Notes: a model not told the origin generated them from the sequence alone. A DNA stretch of 64,000 nt from Pseudomonas fluorescens (GCA_902825215.1 LR782234.1:1674001-1738000); one strand, 5' to 3'. Counted from the first letter of the stretch, positions 1-10,030 are shown. Translations and numbers: made by a program.

Positions 1-17
1 GAAGGCGCCTGTGTGGG

Positions 18-1376
18 TTATTTCAACTCAGGCAAGCGCGCCTGGTTTTTCACCTCGGTTGCGGCGATCGCGTCGGCCGGCAACACCACCCGTTGCTTGC
101 TCAGCAACTGGCCCATGTTCGCCAACACGCGGTACATCGAGTATTCCTCGGTGTAGCGGATTTCGGTGTAACGGCGGTTGGCGTTGTACAGCTCGTTTTC
201 GCTGTCGAGCAGGTCAAGCAGGGTGCGTTGGCCGAGGCCGAACTGGTCTTGGTAGGCGGCGCGGACGCGTTTGGTGGTTTCGGCGTATTCGCGCGCGGTC
301 GGGGTTTGTTTCTTCGCGTTCTCCATGGCGTTCCAGGCCAGACGAATGTTCTCGTTGAGCTGGCGCAGGGCGTTGTTGCGGATGTCCATCGCCTGGTTGA
401 TGTCGTGGGCGTTGGCCGCCAGGCGCGCCTTGTCGCTACCGCCGCGGAACAGGTTGTAGTTCATCACCACACCGACGCGCCATTCGTTGTCGTGGCCTTC
501 GTCGCCCTGCACGTTGTTGTTCGCGCCCACCGCGGCTTCGGCGTCGAAGCGTGGGTAGAACGGCGACTTCGCTACTTCGTATTGGCTTTCGGCAGACTGC
601 ACGTCAGCCTGGGCCGATTTCAGGTACGGGTTGTTGTCGACCATGCTCTGCTGGGCTTCGCGCAATTCGGTCGGCAGTTCGCCGCGGGTCGAGGCCGGCG
701 TTTCCAGCTCATCGGGCATACGCCCGACCACGCTGTAGAAGTTCGATTCGGCGTCAGCCAGATCGACTTCGGCGGTATCGAGGTTGTTCTGCGCCAGCGC
801 TTTACGCGCTACCGATTGATCGGAGTCGGCCGTGCTGCCGACGCCACGCTCGGTGCGCAGGCCGATCTGGTCGTTGACGCGCAAGTGCGCCTGCAGATTG
901 TTTTTCGCCAGCGTCACCAGTTCGCGACGCTTGAGCACTTCCAGATAGACCTCGATGGTGCGCAGGGCCAGATCCTGCGCGGTGCCTTGCGCGTAGTAGG
1001 CGCGCGAGTTCGACACGCCTTTGGTGCGTTCGACCTCGTTGGCGGTGTTGAAGCCGTCAAAGATCATCTGCCGCAAACGCAGTTCGGACTGGGTGTAGTT
1101 GAGGATTTCGGTGTTGTGGTTGCCGAAGGCCCGGGTGTTGGTGTTGTCGCTGTAGCCGCGACCGTAGGCGGCATTCAGGTCCACGGACGGATAGAAACCG
1201 CCCTTGGCCACTTTGACTTGTTCATCCGCCGACAGGCGCGCATCCACGCGTGAAGCCAGTTCCGGGTGAGTGGCAATCGTGCTTTGAATGGCTTCAGTCA
1301 GATTCATGGCGTGGGCTTGAGAAGTGCAAGCCATGGCCAGCAAAACCGCGCTGCAGAGGGGGGTTAGAACGCGCAT
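18..1376 (-). CDS. TolC-family outer-membrane channel of a type I secretion system (LapE/MapE-like)
   Basis: This 452-residue protein is an outer-membrane efflux protein of the TolC family. It forms the outer-membrane duct of a type I secretion system. A signal peptide is visible (about residues 1-23, ending ...SQAHA). The mature part begins NLTEAIQSTIATHPEL, the usual first helix of TolC proteins, and the rest is helix-rich with two TolC half repeats. The ATG has the ribosome binding site AGGGAG seven bases upstream. The gene diverges from the giant RTX adhesin at 1909, which is the lapE-lapA type of arrangement. The inner-membrane ABC transporter and membrane-fusion genes (lapB/lapC type) are expected just left of the window. 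Family is clear; the exact paralogue (LapE or MapE) is inferred from context. Confidence 0.9.
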   Translation of the reverse strand: MRVLTPLCSAVLLAMACTSQAHAMNLTEAIQSTIATHPELASRVDARLSADEQVKVAKGGFYPSVDLNAAYGRGYSDNTNTRAFGNHNTEILNYTQSELRLRQMIFDGFNTANEVERTKGVSNSRAYYAQGTAQDLALRTIEVYLEVLKRRELVTLAKNNLQAHLRVNDQIGLRTERGVGSTADSDQSVARKALAQNNLDTAEVDLADAESNFYSVVGRMPDELETPASTRGELPTELREAQQSMVDNNPYLKSAQADVQSAESQYEVAKSPFYPRFDAEAAVGANNNVQGDEGHDNEWRVGVVMNYNLFRGGSDKARLAANAHDINQAMDIRNNALRQLNENIRLAWNAMENAKKQTPTAREYAETTKRVRAAYQDQFGLGQRTLLDLLDSENELYNANRRYTEIRYTEEYSMYRVLANMGQLLSKQRVVLPADAIAATEVKNQARLPELK

Positions 1377-1908
1377 GGGTGCATCTCCCTGGGTCTAAAT
1401 GTTGTGTTACCGTCGCCAAATATTTGACGTAAATTAACGGTGTTAGCGTTTCACTCTTGTAACATCAGAGCTAAGAACATCCTGAAGCGTAGCTAAGAAA
1501 AAATTTTCATAAGGCTTATGCCAAAAAAAACTTATGCGGTTTTGCAAAAGCAGCACATTGTTCAGCTCGAAAGCCTTTGTTTTATGCGCTTTAGGGAGCT
1601 CAAAAGGGCTTGAGGAAAGTTCCATTCACTTTGCTTTACACGGCGAAGTACTGCTGAAGGGGAGGGACGCGTAACGGCGAGCGAGCGACAGATTTTTGTC
1701 ACTCAAGTGATTCACCACCGTTACGTAGCGCTAGTGGGTGTGTTGCCTTGAACAGGGTGCCGAAGTGCTTGAATGCGCTGAAGTTTTCCCACCAAGGAAC
1801 CCGCGAAACGAACTGTCGAGGGTGCGAGCGTCGCTCCCGACAACCCGATTGAGCCATGGGCTGCTTCGCGAACCAGTGCCGACGGTGGTCGGCAGCGGAG
1901 GATTTCAC
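1377..1908. promoter_or_regulatory. Divergent intergenic region between the TolC gene and the adhesin
   Basis: This 532-base stretch separates two divergent genes and must hold both promoters. Its middle (about 1490-1620) is AT-rich. It contains a perfect 6-1-6 palindrome, CATAAGGCTTATG, at 1508-1520, with a further half-site CTTATG at 1531-1536. A reading frame on the minus strand (1443-1625) and an upstream extension of the adhesin frame (1738-1908) have no ribosome binding site or family resemblance. I cannot place the promoter hexamers with confidence. Confidence 0.45.
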
Positions 1909-4900
1909 ATGGCAACGCTCATCGGTACGGTCACAAAAGTCATTGGTCAGGTGTTCGCGCAGGCAGCGGATGGCAGCAAACGTGCCTTGGTCGAGGGCGA
2001 TCGTTTGTACGCTGGCGATCAATTGATCACGGGCGCGGAAGGCGCGGTGGCGGTGAAACTGCAAAACGGCGAGCAATTGACCCTCGGCCGCGGCAGCAGC
2101 ATCACCATGACCGGGCAACTGCTGGCCGATCAGGCGGTGCCGGTGAATGTTGACGAAGCGCAGACCCCGAGCCAGGCGCAGCTGACCGACGTCGAGCAGA
2201 TCCAGAAAGCCATTGCCGCTGGTGACGACCCCAGCCAGAGCGCCGAAGCCACCGCTGCCGGCCCCAACGCGCCGACCGGCAATACCGGTGAACTGGGCGG
2301 CGGTCACAGTTTTGTGCTGCTGAGCGAAGTCGGCGGCCGGGTCGACCCGATCATCGGGTTCCCCACCGCCGGTTTCAACGGCATTCCTGAATTTCCCGAG
2401 TATCGCCGCGACGCGGACATCGACAATGGCGATGACGCGCCCGCACCGATCATTGCGCCACCGCCACCGGTGAACAACCCGGTAACGCTGACCGGCCTGG
2501 CCGTGCAGGGCGGCGAACTGTCAGTCAACGAAGCCAATCTGCCCAACGGCTCGGCCAGCAACAACGGCGCGCTGACCCAGAGCGGCACGTTCAGCATTTC
2601 CGCGCCTGATGGTCTGACCAGCCTGAGCATTGGCGGCATCAACATCATCGTTGGCGGGGTAGCGGTCGGCTTTCCACAGTCGATCACCTCGCAACTGGGA
2701 AACACCCTGACCATCACCGGTTACAACCCGGCAACCGGCGTGGTCAGCTACAGCTACACCCTCACCGGCAACGAAACCCATTCGGCCGGTGACGGCGCGA
2801 ATACCATCAGCGAACAGTTCACCGTGATCGCCGGCGACAGCAATGGCGACACCGCCACGGGCACCCTCGATGTCAACATCACCGACGACGTGCCCAAGGC
2901 GTTCGACGACAACAACGGCACGGCCTCGGAAACCCAGTTGACGCTGACCGGCAACGTGCTGACCAACGACGTGCAAGGTGCCGACCGCGTATCGACCGGC
3001 CCGGTTACGCCCGGCACCTTCACCGGTACTTACGGCACCTTGGTGCTGAACGCCGACGGCACCTACACCTACACACTCAACACCAGCGACGCGGATTTCA
3101 AAGCGCTGACCGGTGGCGGCAATGGCACGGAAACCTTCGCCTACACGATCACCGATGCCGATGGTGACACCAGCACCGCCAACCTCGTCTTGCAGATCCA
3201 CAACAATGACGATCCGGTGATCATCAACGGCCTCGACGTGAACGGCGGTGAACTGACGGTCAACGAAAGCAACCTCAGCGACGGCAGCGCCCCGAATGCC
3301 GGCGCCTTGACTCAAAGCGGCACCTTCACCATCACTGCTCTCGACGGCGTCACCACCCTGACCGTCGGCGGCATCGCCGTGGTCACCAATGGCGTGGCCG
3401 CAGGCTTCCCGCAATCGATCACCACGCCGCTGGGCAGCACGCTGACCGTTACCGGTTTCGACCCGGCCACCGGCGTGGTCAGTTACAGCTACACCCTGGT
3501 CGATAACGAAGCCCATCCGAACGCCAACGGCACCAACAACCTGCCCGAGCAGTTCGCCGTCACCGTAGTCGATGACAACGGCACCACCGCCACCGGCACC
3601 CTCGACGTCAACATCACCGACGACGTGCCCAAGGCGTTCGACGACAACAACGGCACGGCCTCGGAAACCCAGCTGACCCTGACCGGCAACGTGCTGACCA
3701 ACGACGTGCAAGGTGCCGACCGCGTACCGACCGGCCCAGTCACACCCGGCACCTTCACCGGTACTTACGGCACCTTGGTGCTGAACGCCGACGGCACCTA
3801 CACCTACACACTCAACACCAGCGACGCGGATTTCAAAGCGCTGACCGGTGGCGGCAATGGCACGGAAACCTTCGCCTACACGATCACCGATGCCGATGGT
3901 GACACCAGCACCGCCAACCTCGTCTTGCAGATCCACAACAATGACGATCCGGTGATCATCAACGGCCTCGATGTGAATGGCGGTGAGCTGACGGTCAACG
4001 AAAGCAACCTCAGCGACGGCAGCGCCCCGAATGCCGGCGCCTTGACTCAAAGCGGCACCTTCACCATCACTGCTCTCGACGGCGTCACCACCCTGACCGT
4101 CGGCGGCATCGCCGTGGTCACCAATGGCGTGGCCGCAGGCTTCCCGCAATCGATCACCACACCCCTGGGCAGCACGCTGACCATTACCGGTTTCAACGCT
4201 ACGACCGGCGTGGTCAGCTACAGCTACACCCTGGTCGACAACGAAGCGCACCCGAACGCCAACGGCACGAATAACCTGCCTGAGCAGTTCGCGGTCACCG
4301 TGGTCGATGACAACGGCACCACCGCCACCGGCACCCTCGACGTCAACATCACCGACGATGTGCCCAAGGCGTTCGACGACAACAACGGCACCGCCTCGGA
4401 AACCCAGCTGACCCTGACCGGCAACGTCCTGACCAACGACGTGCAAGGCGCCGATCGCGTCCCGACCGGCCCGGTTACGCCCGGCACCTTCACCGGCACT
4501 TACGGCACCTTGGTGCTGAACGCCGACGGCACCTACACCTACACGCTCAACACCAACGATGCCGATTTCAAAGCACTGACCGGTGGCGGCAATGGCACGG
4601 AAACCTTCGCCTACACGATCACCGATGCCGATGGCGATACCAGCACCGCCAACCTCGTTCTGCAGATCCACAACAATGACGATCCGGTGATCATCAACGG
4701 TCTCGATGTCAACGGTGGCGAACTCACCGTCTACGAGAAAAACCTCAGCGACGGCACCAGTCCCGACACACCAGCCCTGACCCAAAGCGGCACCTTCACC
4801 GTCACCGCGCTGGATGGCCTGCAAACCCTGACCGTGGGCGGCATCAACGTGGTCACGGGCGGCGTCGCCGCAGGCTTTCCACAGTCGATCGTCACGCCGC

Positions 4901-7900
4901 TCGGCAGTACGCTGACCATCACCGGTTTCGACCCCGCAACCGGCGTGGTCAGCTACAGCTACACGCTGGTCGATAACGAAGCGCACCCGAACGCCAACGG
5001 CGCGAACAGCATTACCGAGAACTTCAACGTCGTTGCCACGGACACCGACGGCAGCACGGCCAGCGGCCAGATCAACGTCAACATCGTCGATGATTTGCCG
5101 AGCGCGTACGCCGACGCTGCGTCAGTGAAGGAGGGCGGCACGGTCAGCGGCAATGTGCTGGATAACGACGTCGGCGGCGCGGATGGCCCGGCCATCACCG
5201 GCGCGGTCGTCGGCGTGCGCGCCGGTGCCGACACGTCCACTTCGGCCATTGGCGGCCTCAATTCGCAGATCAACGGCACCTACGGCTACCTGATCCTCGA
5301 TGCCAACGGCAATGCGGTTTATCACAGCAATCCCAACACCGTGAACGGCCCGGGCGCGGTGGACGTGTTTACCTACACCGTGCGCGATGCCGACGGTGAT
5401 GAGAGCACCACTACCATCACCATCGATGTTTATAACAGCTGCCTGAAAGCCGTCAGCGACAGCGATGTCACCGTCTATGAAAAAGCCCTCGATCTGAACA
5501 AGGACGGCCAGGATCTGGCGGCGGGCAGTGTGGTCGGCAGCGAGCCCGGCAACAGCGGCGAAACCGCGTCCGGCACGCTGGTCGGTTCGGTCACCGGCGC
5601 GGTCGGCGCGATCAGCTATGCACTGGTCGGCAGCGCCAGCGGCAACTACGGGCAGATTCAGCTCAACCCCAACGGCACCTACACCTACACGCTGACCGCG
5701 CCGGCGACCACCACGCCGCAGGCCGACGACGGCGCCAACACCCTGACGGAAACCTTCACTTATCAGGCCACTGATTCACTGGGCAACATCGTCACCAGTA
5801 CGATTGTGATCAGCGTCGTCGACGACGTGCCGAAAGCACTGAATGACAGCAACGCCAATTCAGCTTCTGAAAACCAGCTGAGTCTCACCGGCAATGTATT
5901 GACCAACGACGTGCAAGGCGCCGACGTGGTGGCGAGCGGACCGAATGCCGGACCGATCACCCCCGGCACCTTCACCGGGACTTACGGCACGCTGGTGCTC
6001 AACGCCAACGGCACTTACACCTATACGTTGAACACCAACGATGCGGACTTCAAAAACCTCGGCGGCGGGGGCAATGGCAATGAGACCTTCACCTACACCC
6101 TGACCGATGCCGACGGCGACACCAGCACCGCGAATCTGGTCCTGAACATCCACAACAATGACGACCCGATCTGCCTTGACGGCCTCGATGTGAAGGGCGG
6201 CGAACTCACCGTCTACGAGAAAAACCTCAGCGACGGCACCAGCCCCGATACACCCGCCCTGACCCAGAGCGGCACGTTCACGGTAACGGCCCTCGATGGT
6301 CTGCAAACCCTGACCGTCGGTGGCATCGCCGTGGTGACTAACGGTGTCGCCGCAGGCTTCCCGCAATCGGTGGTTTCGCCACTGGGCAGCACCTTCACCG
6401 TCACCGGTTACAACCCGGCCACCGGCGTCGTGAGTTACAGCTACACCCTGGTCGATAACGAAACGCATCCGAATGCCAACGGCACCAACAGCCTCACCGA
6501 GAACTTCGATGTCGTCGCTACGGACAACGACGGCAGCAGCGCCAGCGGCCAGATCAACGTCAACATCGTCGACGATCTGCCAACTGCCAACCCGGATGCG
6601 GCTTCGGTCGCGGAAGGCGACACCGTCAGCGGCAACGTCTTCAGTAACGATGTGGGCGGCGCTGACGGCCCGGCGATCACCGGCGCAGTGATTGGCGTGC
6701 GGGCCGGCGGTGATACTTCCACTGCTGCCATCGGCGGTTTGAATTCGCAGATCAACGGCACCTACGGCTATCTGACCCTGGACGCCAACGGCAACGCCGT
6801 CTATCACAGCAATCCCAACGTGGTGAACGGCCCGGGCGCGGTGGATGTGTTCACCTACACCGTACGCGATGCCGACGGAGACGAAAGCACCACCACCATC
6901 ACCATCGACGTGCACGACAGCTGCCTGATCGCCGCCAGCGATGCTGACGTGACGGTCTATGAAAAAGCCCTCGACCTGACCAAGGATGGTCAGGATCTGG
7001 CGCCCGGCACGGTGACCGGTAGCGAGCCAGCCAACAGCGGCGAAACCGCGACCGGCACGCTGGTGGGGGCAGTTTCCGGCGGAACAGGCGCGATCACGTA
7101 TACCCTGGTCGGCAGTGCCACCGGCAGCTACGGGCAGCTGCTGCTCAACGCCGACGGCACCTACACCTACACGCTGACCTCGGCGCCGAAAACCACGCCG
7201 AACGCCAACGACGGGCCGAACACCCTGAGCGAAAGCTTCACTTACAAAGCCACCGATGCGCTGGGCAACAGCACCACCAGCACACTGGTGGTGAACATCG
7301 TCGACGACGTGCCGAAAGCCGTCGCGTCGGATCGCTCGGTGGCGGCGGTGGAAATCGATTCCAACATTCTCATCGTTCTCGACATTTCCGGGAGCATGGC
7401 CGACGCTTCTGGCGTTCCAGGCCTGTCACGGCTGGACCTGGCCAAGCAGGCCATCAGCGCCTTGCTCGAAAAATACGACGACCTTGGCGATGTGAAAGTG
7501 CAACTCGTCACCTTCAGCAGTGGCGCCACCGATCGCACCTCGGTGTGGGTTGATGTCGCCACGGCGAAAACCCTGCTCGCCGGGCTCAGCGCCGGCGGCG
7601 GCACCAATTACGATGCCGCGGTGGCGGTGATGCAGAGCGCGTTCAACACTTCGGGCAAACTCACCGGGGCGCAGAACGTCGGTTACTTCTTCTCCGATGG
7701 CAAACCCAACGAGGGCGACATCGGCACGGCCGACGAAGCCGCGCTGAAAAACTTCCTCGATGCCAACAACATCAAGAATTACGCCATTGGCCTGGGCAGC
7801 GGCGTGAGCAACGCCAACCTCGACCCGCTGGCGTATGACGGCATCAGCCACACCGACACCAATGCGGTGGTGGTCACCGACCTCAATCAGCTCAACTCGG

Positions 7901-9783
7901 TATTGTCCGGCACAGTGCAGGGTGCGCCGGTCACCGGCTCGCTGCTCGGCGAGGGCGGTTCGTTCGGTGCCGATGGCGGTTTCATCAAGTCCGTCGTGAT
8001 CGATGGCACCACCTACACCTACGATCCGAAAGCCCTCAGCGGCCAGGGCTCGTTGACGGCAAGTGGCGGGGCCAATCACGGCACCTTCAACACCGCCAAC
8101 AACACGCTGAGCATCGCCACCAACAACAGCGGCACCTTGCTGATCAACCTCGACACCGGTGAGTACACCTACACCTCGCAGAAAACCACCGCTGTGGTCA
8201 TCACCGAGAACATCGGCTTCACCGTCAGCGACAACGACGGCGATCTCGCCAGCTCGACGCTGACCGTGAAAGTGATCCCCAACGCGCCACCGGTGGCGAT
8301 GGACGATCACGTCATCACCAACGTGCTCTCGGGCAACATCGTAGTACCGGGTGAACTGTTGCTGGCCAACGACACCGATCCGAACGGCGATACGCTCAAC
8401 GCCACGCCGACCAGCTTCAATACCGGCTGGATTTCAAAAGCGGCGGACTTCACCGGCTCGGGGGCGATCACCTTCAACAACCAGACCAACAACACGGCCA
8501 ACCAGAACCTCGCCAACGTGCGCAACGCGTTCAATGCCAACGCTGCGACCATGACCGCCGTGCTCGTTGTCACGGGTTATCTCGGCACCGTGAGCAACAG
8601 CAACGCCAACGACGAGGACCGCATCACCGTCAACCTGCGCCAGGGCGAAACCCTCAACCTGGATCACAACCTCGATCCCGGTCGGATCAGCATGGAGTAC
8701 TCGCTCAATGGCGGCGCGTGGATAACCTTGGCGGACGGGCAAACCCTCACCGCGTCAGCCAATGGCGTGTACCAGATCCACATCACCAACATCGCCAACG
8801 CCACCGGTAACGGCAACCCGAACGGGGCGGAAAACTATCAACTGACCATGACGTTGAACTACGCCGGAGCCCATGACGTAACCGCGGATTATCACGGCAC
8901 CTACACTGCCAACGACAACCACGGCGGCAGCGACACGGCCAACGTCAGCATCAGCTATCAGGACGGCAACATCCTCACCGGCACCTCAGGCGACGATGTA
9001 TTGGTGGCTGGCAACGGCGACAACATCATCAACGCCGGTGACGGCAACGATGTACTCACCGCCGGCAACGGCAACAACGAGCTGCACGGCGGCGCGGGTA
9101 ATGACTTGCTCTACAGCGGCGCGGGCAATGACTTGCTCGACGGCGGCACTGGCATCGATACCGCCAGCTACGCTCACGCAACGGCCGGCGTCAGCGTCAA
9201 TCTCGGCCTGCTCGGCGCGCAAAACACCCTGGGCGCCGGCAGCGATACCCTGACCGGGATCGAAAACCTGCTCGGCTCGAACTTCAACGACAGCCTCACC
9301 GGCGACAACAACAGCAACGTGATCAACGGCGGCCTCGGCAACGACACCCTCAACGGTGGCGGTGGCGACGACCTGCTGATCGGCGGCCTGGGCAACAACA
9401 CCCTGACCGGCGGCGCCGGCGCAGACACCTTCCAGTGGCTCAAGGGCAACAGCGGCCACGACCTGATCACCGACTTCACCCCCGGCACCGACAGGCTCGA
9501 CCTGTCGCAACTGCTGCAAGGCGAAAACGGCAGCACCGCTTCGCTGGACGACTACCTGCACTTCACCGTCAGCGGCAGCGGCGCGTCGGTGATGACCAGC
9601 ATCGACGTCAGCGCCATGGCCGGCGCCACGCCGAACCAGACCATCGACCTGGCCGGCGTCAACCTTGCCAGTCACTACGGCGTCACGCCGGGGGCGGGTG
9701 GCATGGTGGCTGGCGGGCATGACACGGCGACGATCATCAGCGGGATGCTGAATGATCATTCGTTGAAGGTGGATACGGTGTAA
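1909..9783 (+). CDS. Giant LapA/MapA-type RTX adhesin with retention module, Ig-like repeats and VWA domain
   Basis: This 2,624-residue protein is a type I-secreted biofilm adhesin. The reading frame is open from 1738, but the ATG at 1909 has the ribosome binding site GGAGGA and starts the family-typical MATLIGTVTKVIGQVFA. In order: retention module (about 1-110), which holds LapA-type adhesins in the TolC pore; TAAG at residues 115-118, matching the LapG protease site; linker; Ig-like/VCBS-type repeats (about 190-1800); a von Willebrand A domain (about 1807-2005) with MIDAS motif DISGS at 1825; further Ig-like sequence; RTX nonapeptides GGxGxDxLx (about 2357-2505); and a C-terminal secretion signal. 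At about half the length of LapA it fits the smaller paralogue MapA better, and my recollection is that mapA lies nearer the flagellar genes than lapA. That naming is inference; the adhesin family is secure. Confidence 0.93.
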   Translation: MATLIGTVTKVIGQVFAQAADGSKRALVEGDRLYAGDQLITGAEGAVAVKLQNGEQLTLGRGSSITMTGQLLADQAVPVNVDEAQTPSQAQLTDVEQIQKAIAAGDDPSQSAEATAAGPNAPTGNTGELGGGHSFVLLSEVGGRVDPIIGFPTAGFNGIPEFPEYRRDADIDNGDDAPAPIIAPPPPVNNPVTLTGLAVQGGELSVNEANLPNGSASNNGALTQSGTFSISAPDGLTSLSIGGINIIVGGVAVGFPQSITSQLGNTLTITGYNPATGVVSYSYTLTGNETHSAGDGANTISEQFTVIAGDSNGDTATGTLDVNITDDVPKAFDDNNGTASETQLTLTGNVLTNDVQGADRVSTGPVTPGTFTGTYGTLVLNADGTYTYTLNTSDADFKALTGGGNGTETFAYTITDADGDTSTANLVLQIHNNDDPVIINGLDVNGGELTVNESNLSDGSAPNAGALTQSGTFTITALDGVTTLTVGGIAVVTNGVAAGFPQSITTPLGSTLTVTGFDPATGVVSYSYTLVDNEAHPNANGTNNLPEQFAVTVVDDNGTTATGTLDVNITDDVPKAFDDNNGTASETQLTLTGNVLTNDVQGADRVPTGPVTPGTFTGTYGTLVLNADGTYTYTLNTSDADFKALTGGGNGTETFAYTITDADGDTSTANLVLQIHNNDDPVIINGLDVNGGELTVNESNLSDGSAPNAGALTQSGTFTITALDGVTTLTVGGIAVVTNGVAAGFPQSITTPLGSTLTITGFNATTGVVSYSYTLVDNEAHPNANGTNNLPEQFAVTVVDDNGTTATGTLDVNITDDVPKAFDDNNGTASETQLTLTGNVLTNDVQGADRVPTGPVTPGTFTGTYGTLVLNADGTYTYTLNTNDADFKALTGGGNGTETFAYTITDADGDTSTANLVLQIHNNDDPVIINGLDVNGGELTVYEKNLSDGTSPDTPALTQSGTFTVTALDGLQTLTVGGINVVTGGVAAGFPQSIVTPLGSTLTITGFDPATGVVSYSYTLVDNEAHPNANGANSITENFNVVATDTDGSTASGQINVNIVDDLPSAYADAASVKEGGTVSGNVLDNDVGGADGPAITGAVVGVRAGADTSTSAIGGLNSQINGTYGYLILDANGNAVYHSNPNTVNGPGAVDVFTYTVRDADGDESTTTITIDVYNSCLKAVSDSDVTVYEKALDLNKDGQDLAAGSVVGSEPGNSGETASGTLVGSVTGAVGAISYALVGSASGNYGQIQLNPNGTYTYTLTAPATTTPQADDGANTLTETFTYQATDSLGNIVTSTIVISVVDDVPKALNDSNANSASENQLSLTGNVLTNDVQGADVVASGPNAGPITPGTFTGTYGTLVLNANGTYTYTLNTNDADFKNLGGGGNGNETFTYTLTDADGDTSTANLVLNIHNNDDPICLDGLDVKGGELTVYEKNLSDGTSPDTPALTQSGTFTVTALDGLQTLTVGGIAVVTNGVAAGFPQSVVSPLGSTFTVTGYNPATGVVSYSYTLVDNETHPNANGTNSLTENFDVVATDNDGSSASGQINVNIVDDLPTANPDAASVAEGDTVSGNVFSNDVGGADGPAITGAVIGVRAGGDTSTAAIGGLNSQINGTYGYLTLDANGNAVYHSNPNVVNGPGAVDVFTYTVRDADGDESTTTITIDVHDSCLIAASDADVTVYEKALDLTKDGQDLAPGTVTGSEPANSGETATGTLVGAVSGGTGAITYTLVGSATGSYGQLLLNADGTYTYTLTSAPKTTPNANDGPNTLSESFTYKATDALGNSTTSTLVVNIVDDVPKAVASDRSVAAVEIDSNILIVLDISGSMADASGVPGLSRLDLAKQAISALLEKYDDLGDVKVQLVTFSSGATDRTSVWVDVATAKTLLAGLSAGGGTNYDAAVAVMQSAFNTSGKLTGAQNVGYFFSDGKPNEGDIGTADEAALKNFLDANNIKNYAIGLGSGVSNANLDPLAYDGISHTDTNAVVVTDLNQLNSVLSGTVQGAPVTGSLLGEGGSFGADGGFIKSVVIDGTTYTYDPKALSGQGSLTASGGANHGTFNTANNTLSIATNNSGTLLINLDTGEYTYTSQKTTAVVITENIGFTVSDNDGDLASSTLTVKVIPNAPPVAMDDHVITNVLSGNIVVPGELLLANDTDPNGDTLNATPTSFNTGWISKAADFTGSGAITFNNQTNNTANQNLANVRNAFNANAATMTAVLVVTGYLGTVSNSNANDEDRITVNLRQGETLNLDHNLDPGRISMEYSLNGGAWITLADGQTLTASANGVYQIHITNIANATGNGNPNGAENYQLTMTLNYAGAHDVTADYHGTYTANDNHGGSDTANVSISYQDGNILTGTSGDDVLVAGNGDNIINAGDGNDVLTAGNGNNELHGGAGNDLLYSGAGNDLLDGGTGIDTASYAHATAGVSVNLGLLGAQNTLGAGSDTLTGIENLLGSNFNDSLTGDNNSNVINGGLGNDTLNGGGGDDLLIGGLGNNTLTGGAGADTFQWLKGNSGHDLITDFTPGTDRLDLSQLLQGENGSTASLDDYLHFTVSGSGASVMTSIDVSAMAGATPNQTIDLAGVNLASHYGVTPGAGGMVAGGHDTATIISGMLNDHSLKVDTV
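2476..4680 (+). repeat. Three tandem 735-base repeats inside the adhesin gene
   Basis: The same landmark (gatccggtgatcatcaacgg or its equivalent) falls at 2476, 3211, 3946 and 4681, exactly 735 bases (245 codons) apart. Long stretches of units 1-3 are identical or nearly so at the DNA level, for example the block that encodes ALTGGGNGTETFAYTITDAD. Each unit encodes a pair of Ig-like domains, one ending in NITDDVPKAFDDNNGT. Confidence 0.95.
4681..7320 (+). repeat. Longer 1,482-base composite repeat in the adhesin gene
   Basis: Downstream of the 735-base units the array changes to a longer unit. The motif encoding YEKNLSDGTSPDTPALTQSG occurs at about 4729 and 6211, which is 1,482 bases (494 codons) apart. 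The unit adds two Ig-like types, one containing DNDVGGADGPAITG and one containing VTVYEKALDL. The second copy has diverged more than the 735-base units. Confidence 0.85.
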
Positions 9784-9802
9784 GCGCCGTCTGAAACGAA
9801 AA

Positions 9803-9838
9803 AACCGCCGTCCCGGTTATCGGGACGGCGGTTTTTTT
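9803..9838 (+). terminator. Rho-independent terminator of the adhesin gene
   Basis: A strong GC-rich hairpin, ACCGCCGTCCC / GGGACGGCGGT with a short loop, starts about 20 bases after the adhesin stop and is followed by seven T. Confidence 0.9.
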
Positions 9839-9918
9839 CTGCCAGAGGGTGCTGCATTGCTCACACGTCCGTCTTCGCGAGCAGGCCAGAACTGGCACCG
9901 ATCCAACAGCTGCCGATT

Positions 9919-10030
9919 GATCGTTCCCACGCTCTGCGTGGGAATGCAGCCCGGGACGCTCCGCGTCTCGTCCACAGCTGGGACGCGGAGCGTCCCTTGA
10001 GGTATTCCCACGCAGAGCGTGGGAACGATC
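9919..10030. repeat. Dispersed palindromic repeat, GATCGTTCCC...GGGAACGATC family, copy 1
   Basis: A 112-base element bounded by inverted termini GATCGTTCCCACGCTCTGCG and its complement, with an inner inverted pair around GGACGC...GCGTCC. Three other copies lie at 22447, 48858 and 49013. Its translations resemble the short DUF1534-like pseudomonad proteins, which are probably artefacts of this repeat. Confidence 0.85.

Noticed and set aside
93..1253. 386-codon plus-strand frame opposite the TolC gene
   Set aside because: Antisense shadow of a well-supported TolC-family gene.
1443..1625. 60-codon minus-strand frame between the TolC gene and the adhesin
   Set aside because: AT-rich promoter region, no start signal and no resemblance to known proteins.
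1738..1908. N-terminal extension of the adhesin frame
   Set aside because: No ribosome binding site at 1738, residues unlike the retention module, and a strong start signal exists at 1909.
2521..4986. 821-codon open frame on the minus strand inside the adhesin gene
   Set aside because: It is a shadow of the repetitive, GC-rich adhesin code on the other strand; the product is low-complexity with no family features and repeats with the adhesin period.
2476..7320. Regular direct repeats that might suggest a CRISPR array
   Set aside because: The units are 735 or 1,482 bases long, coding and in frame; there are no short repeats with unique spacers and no cas genes.
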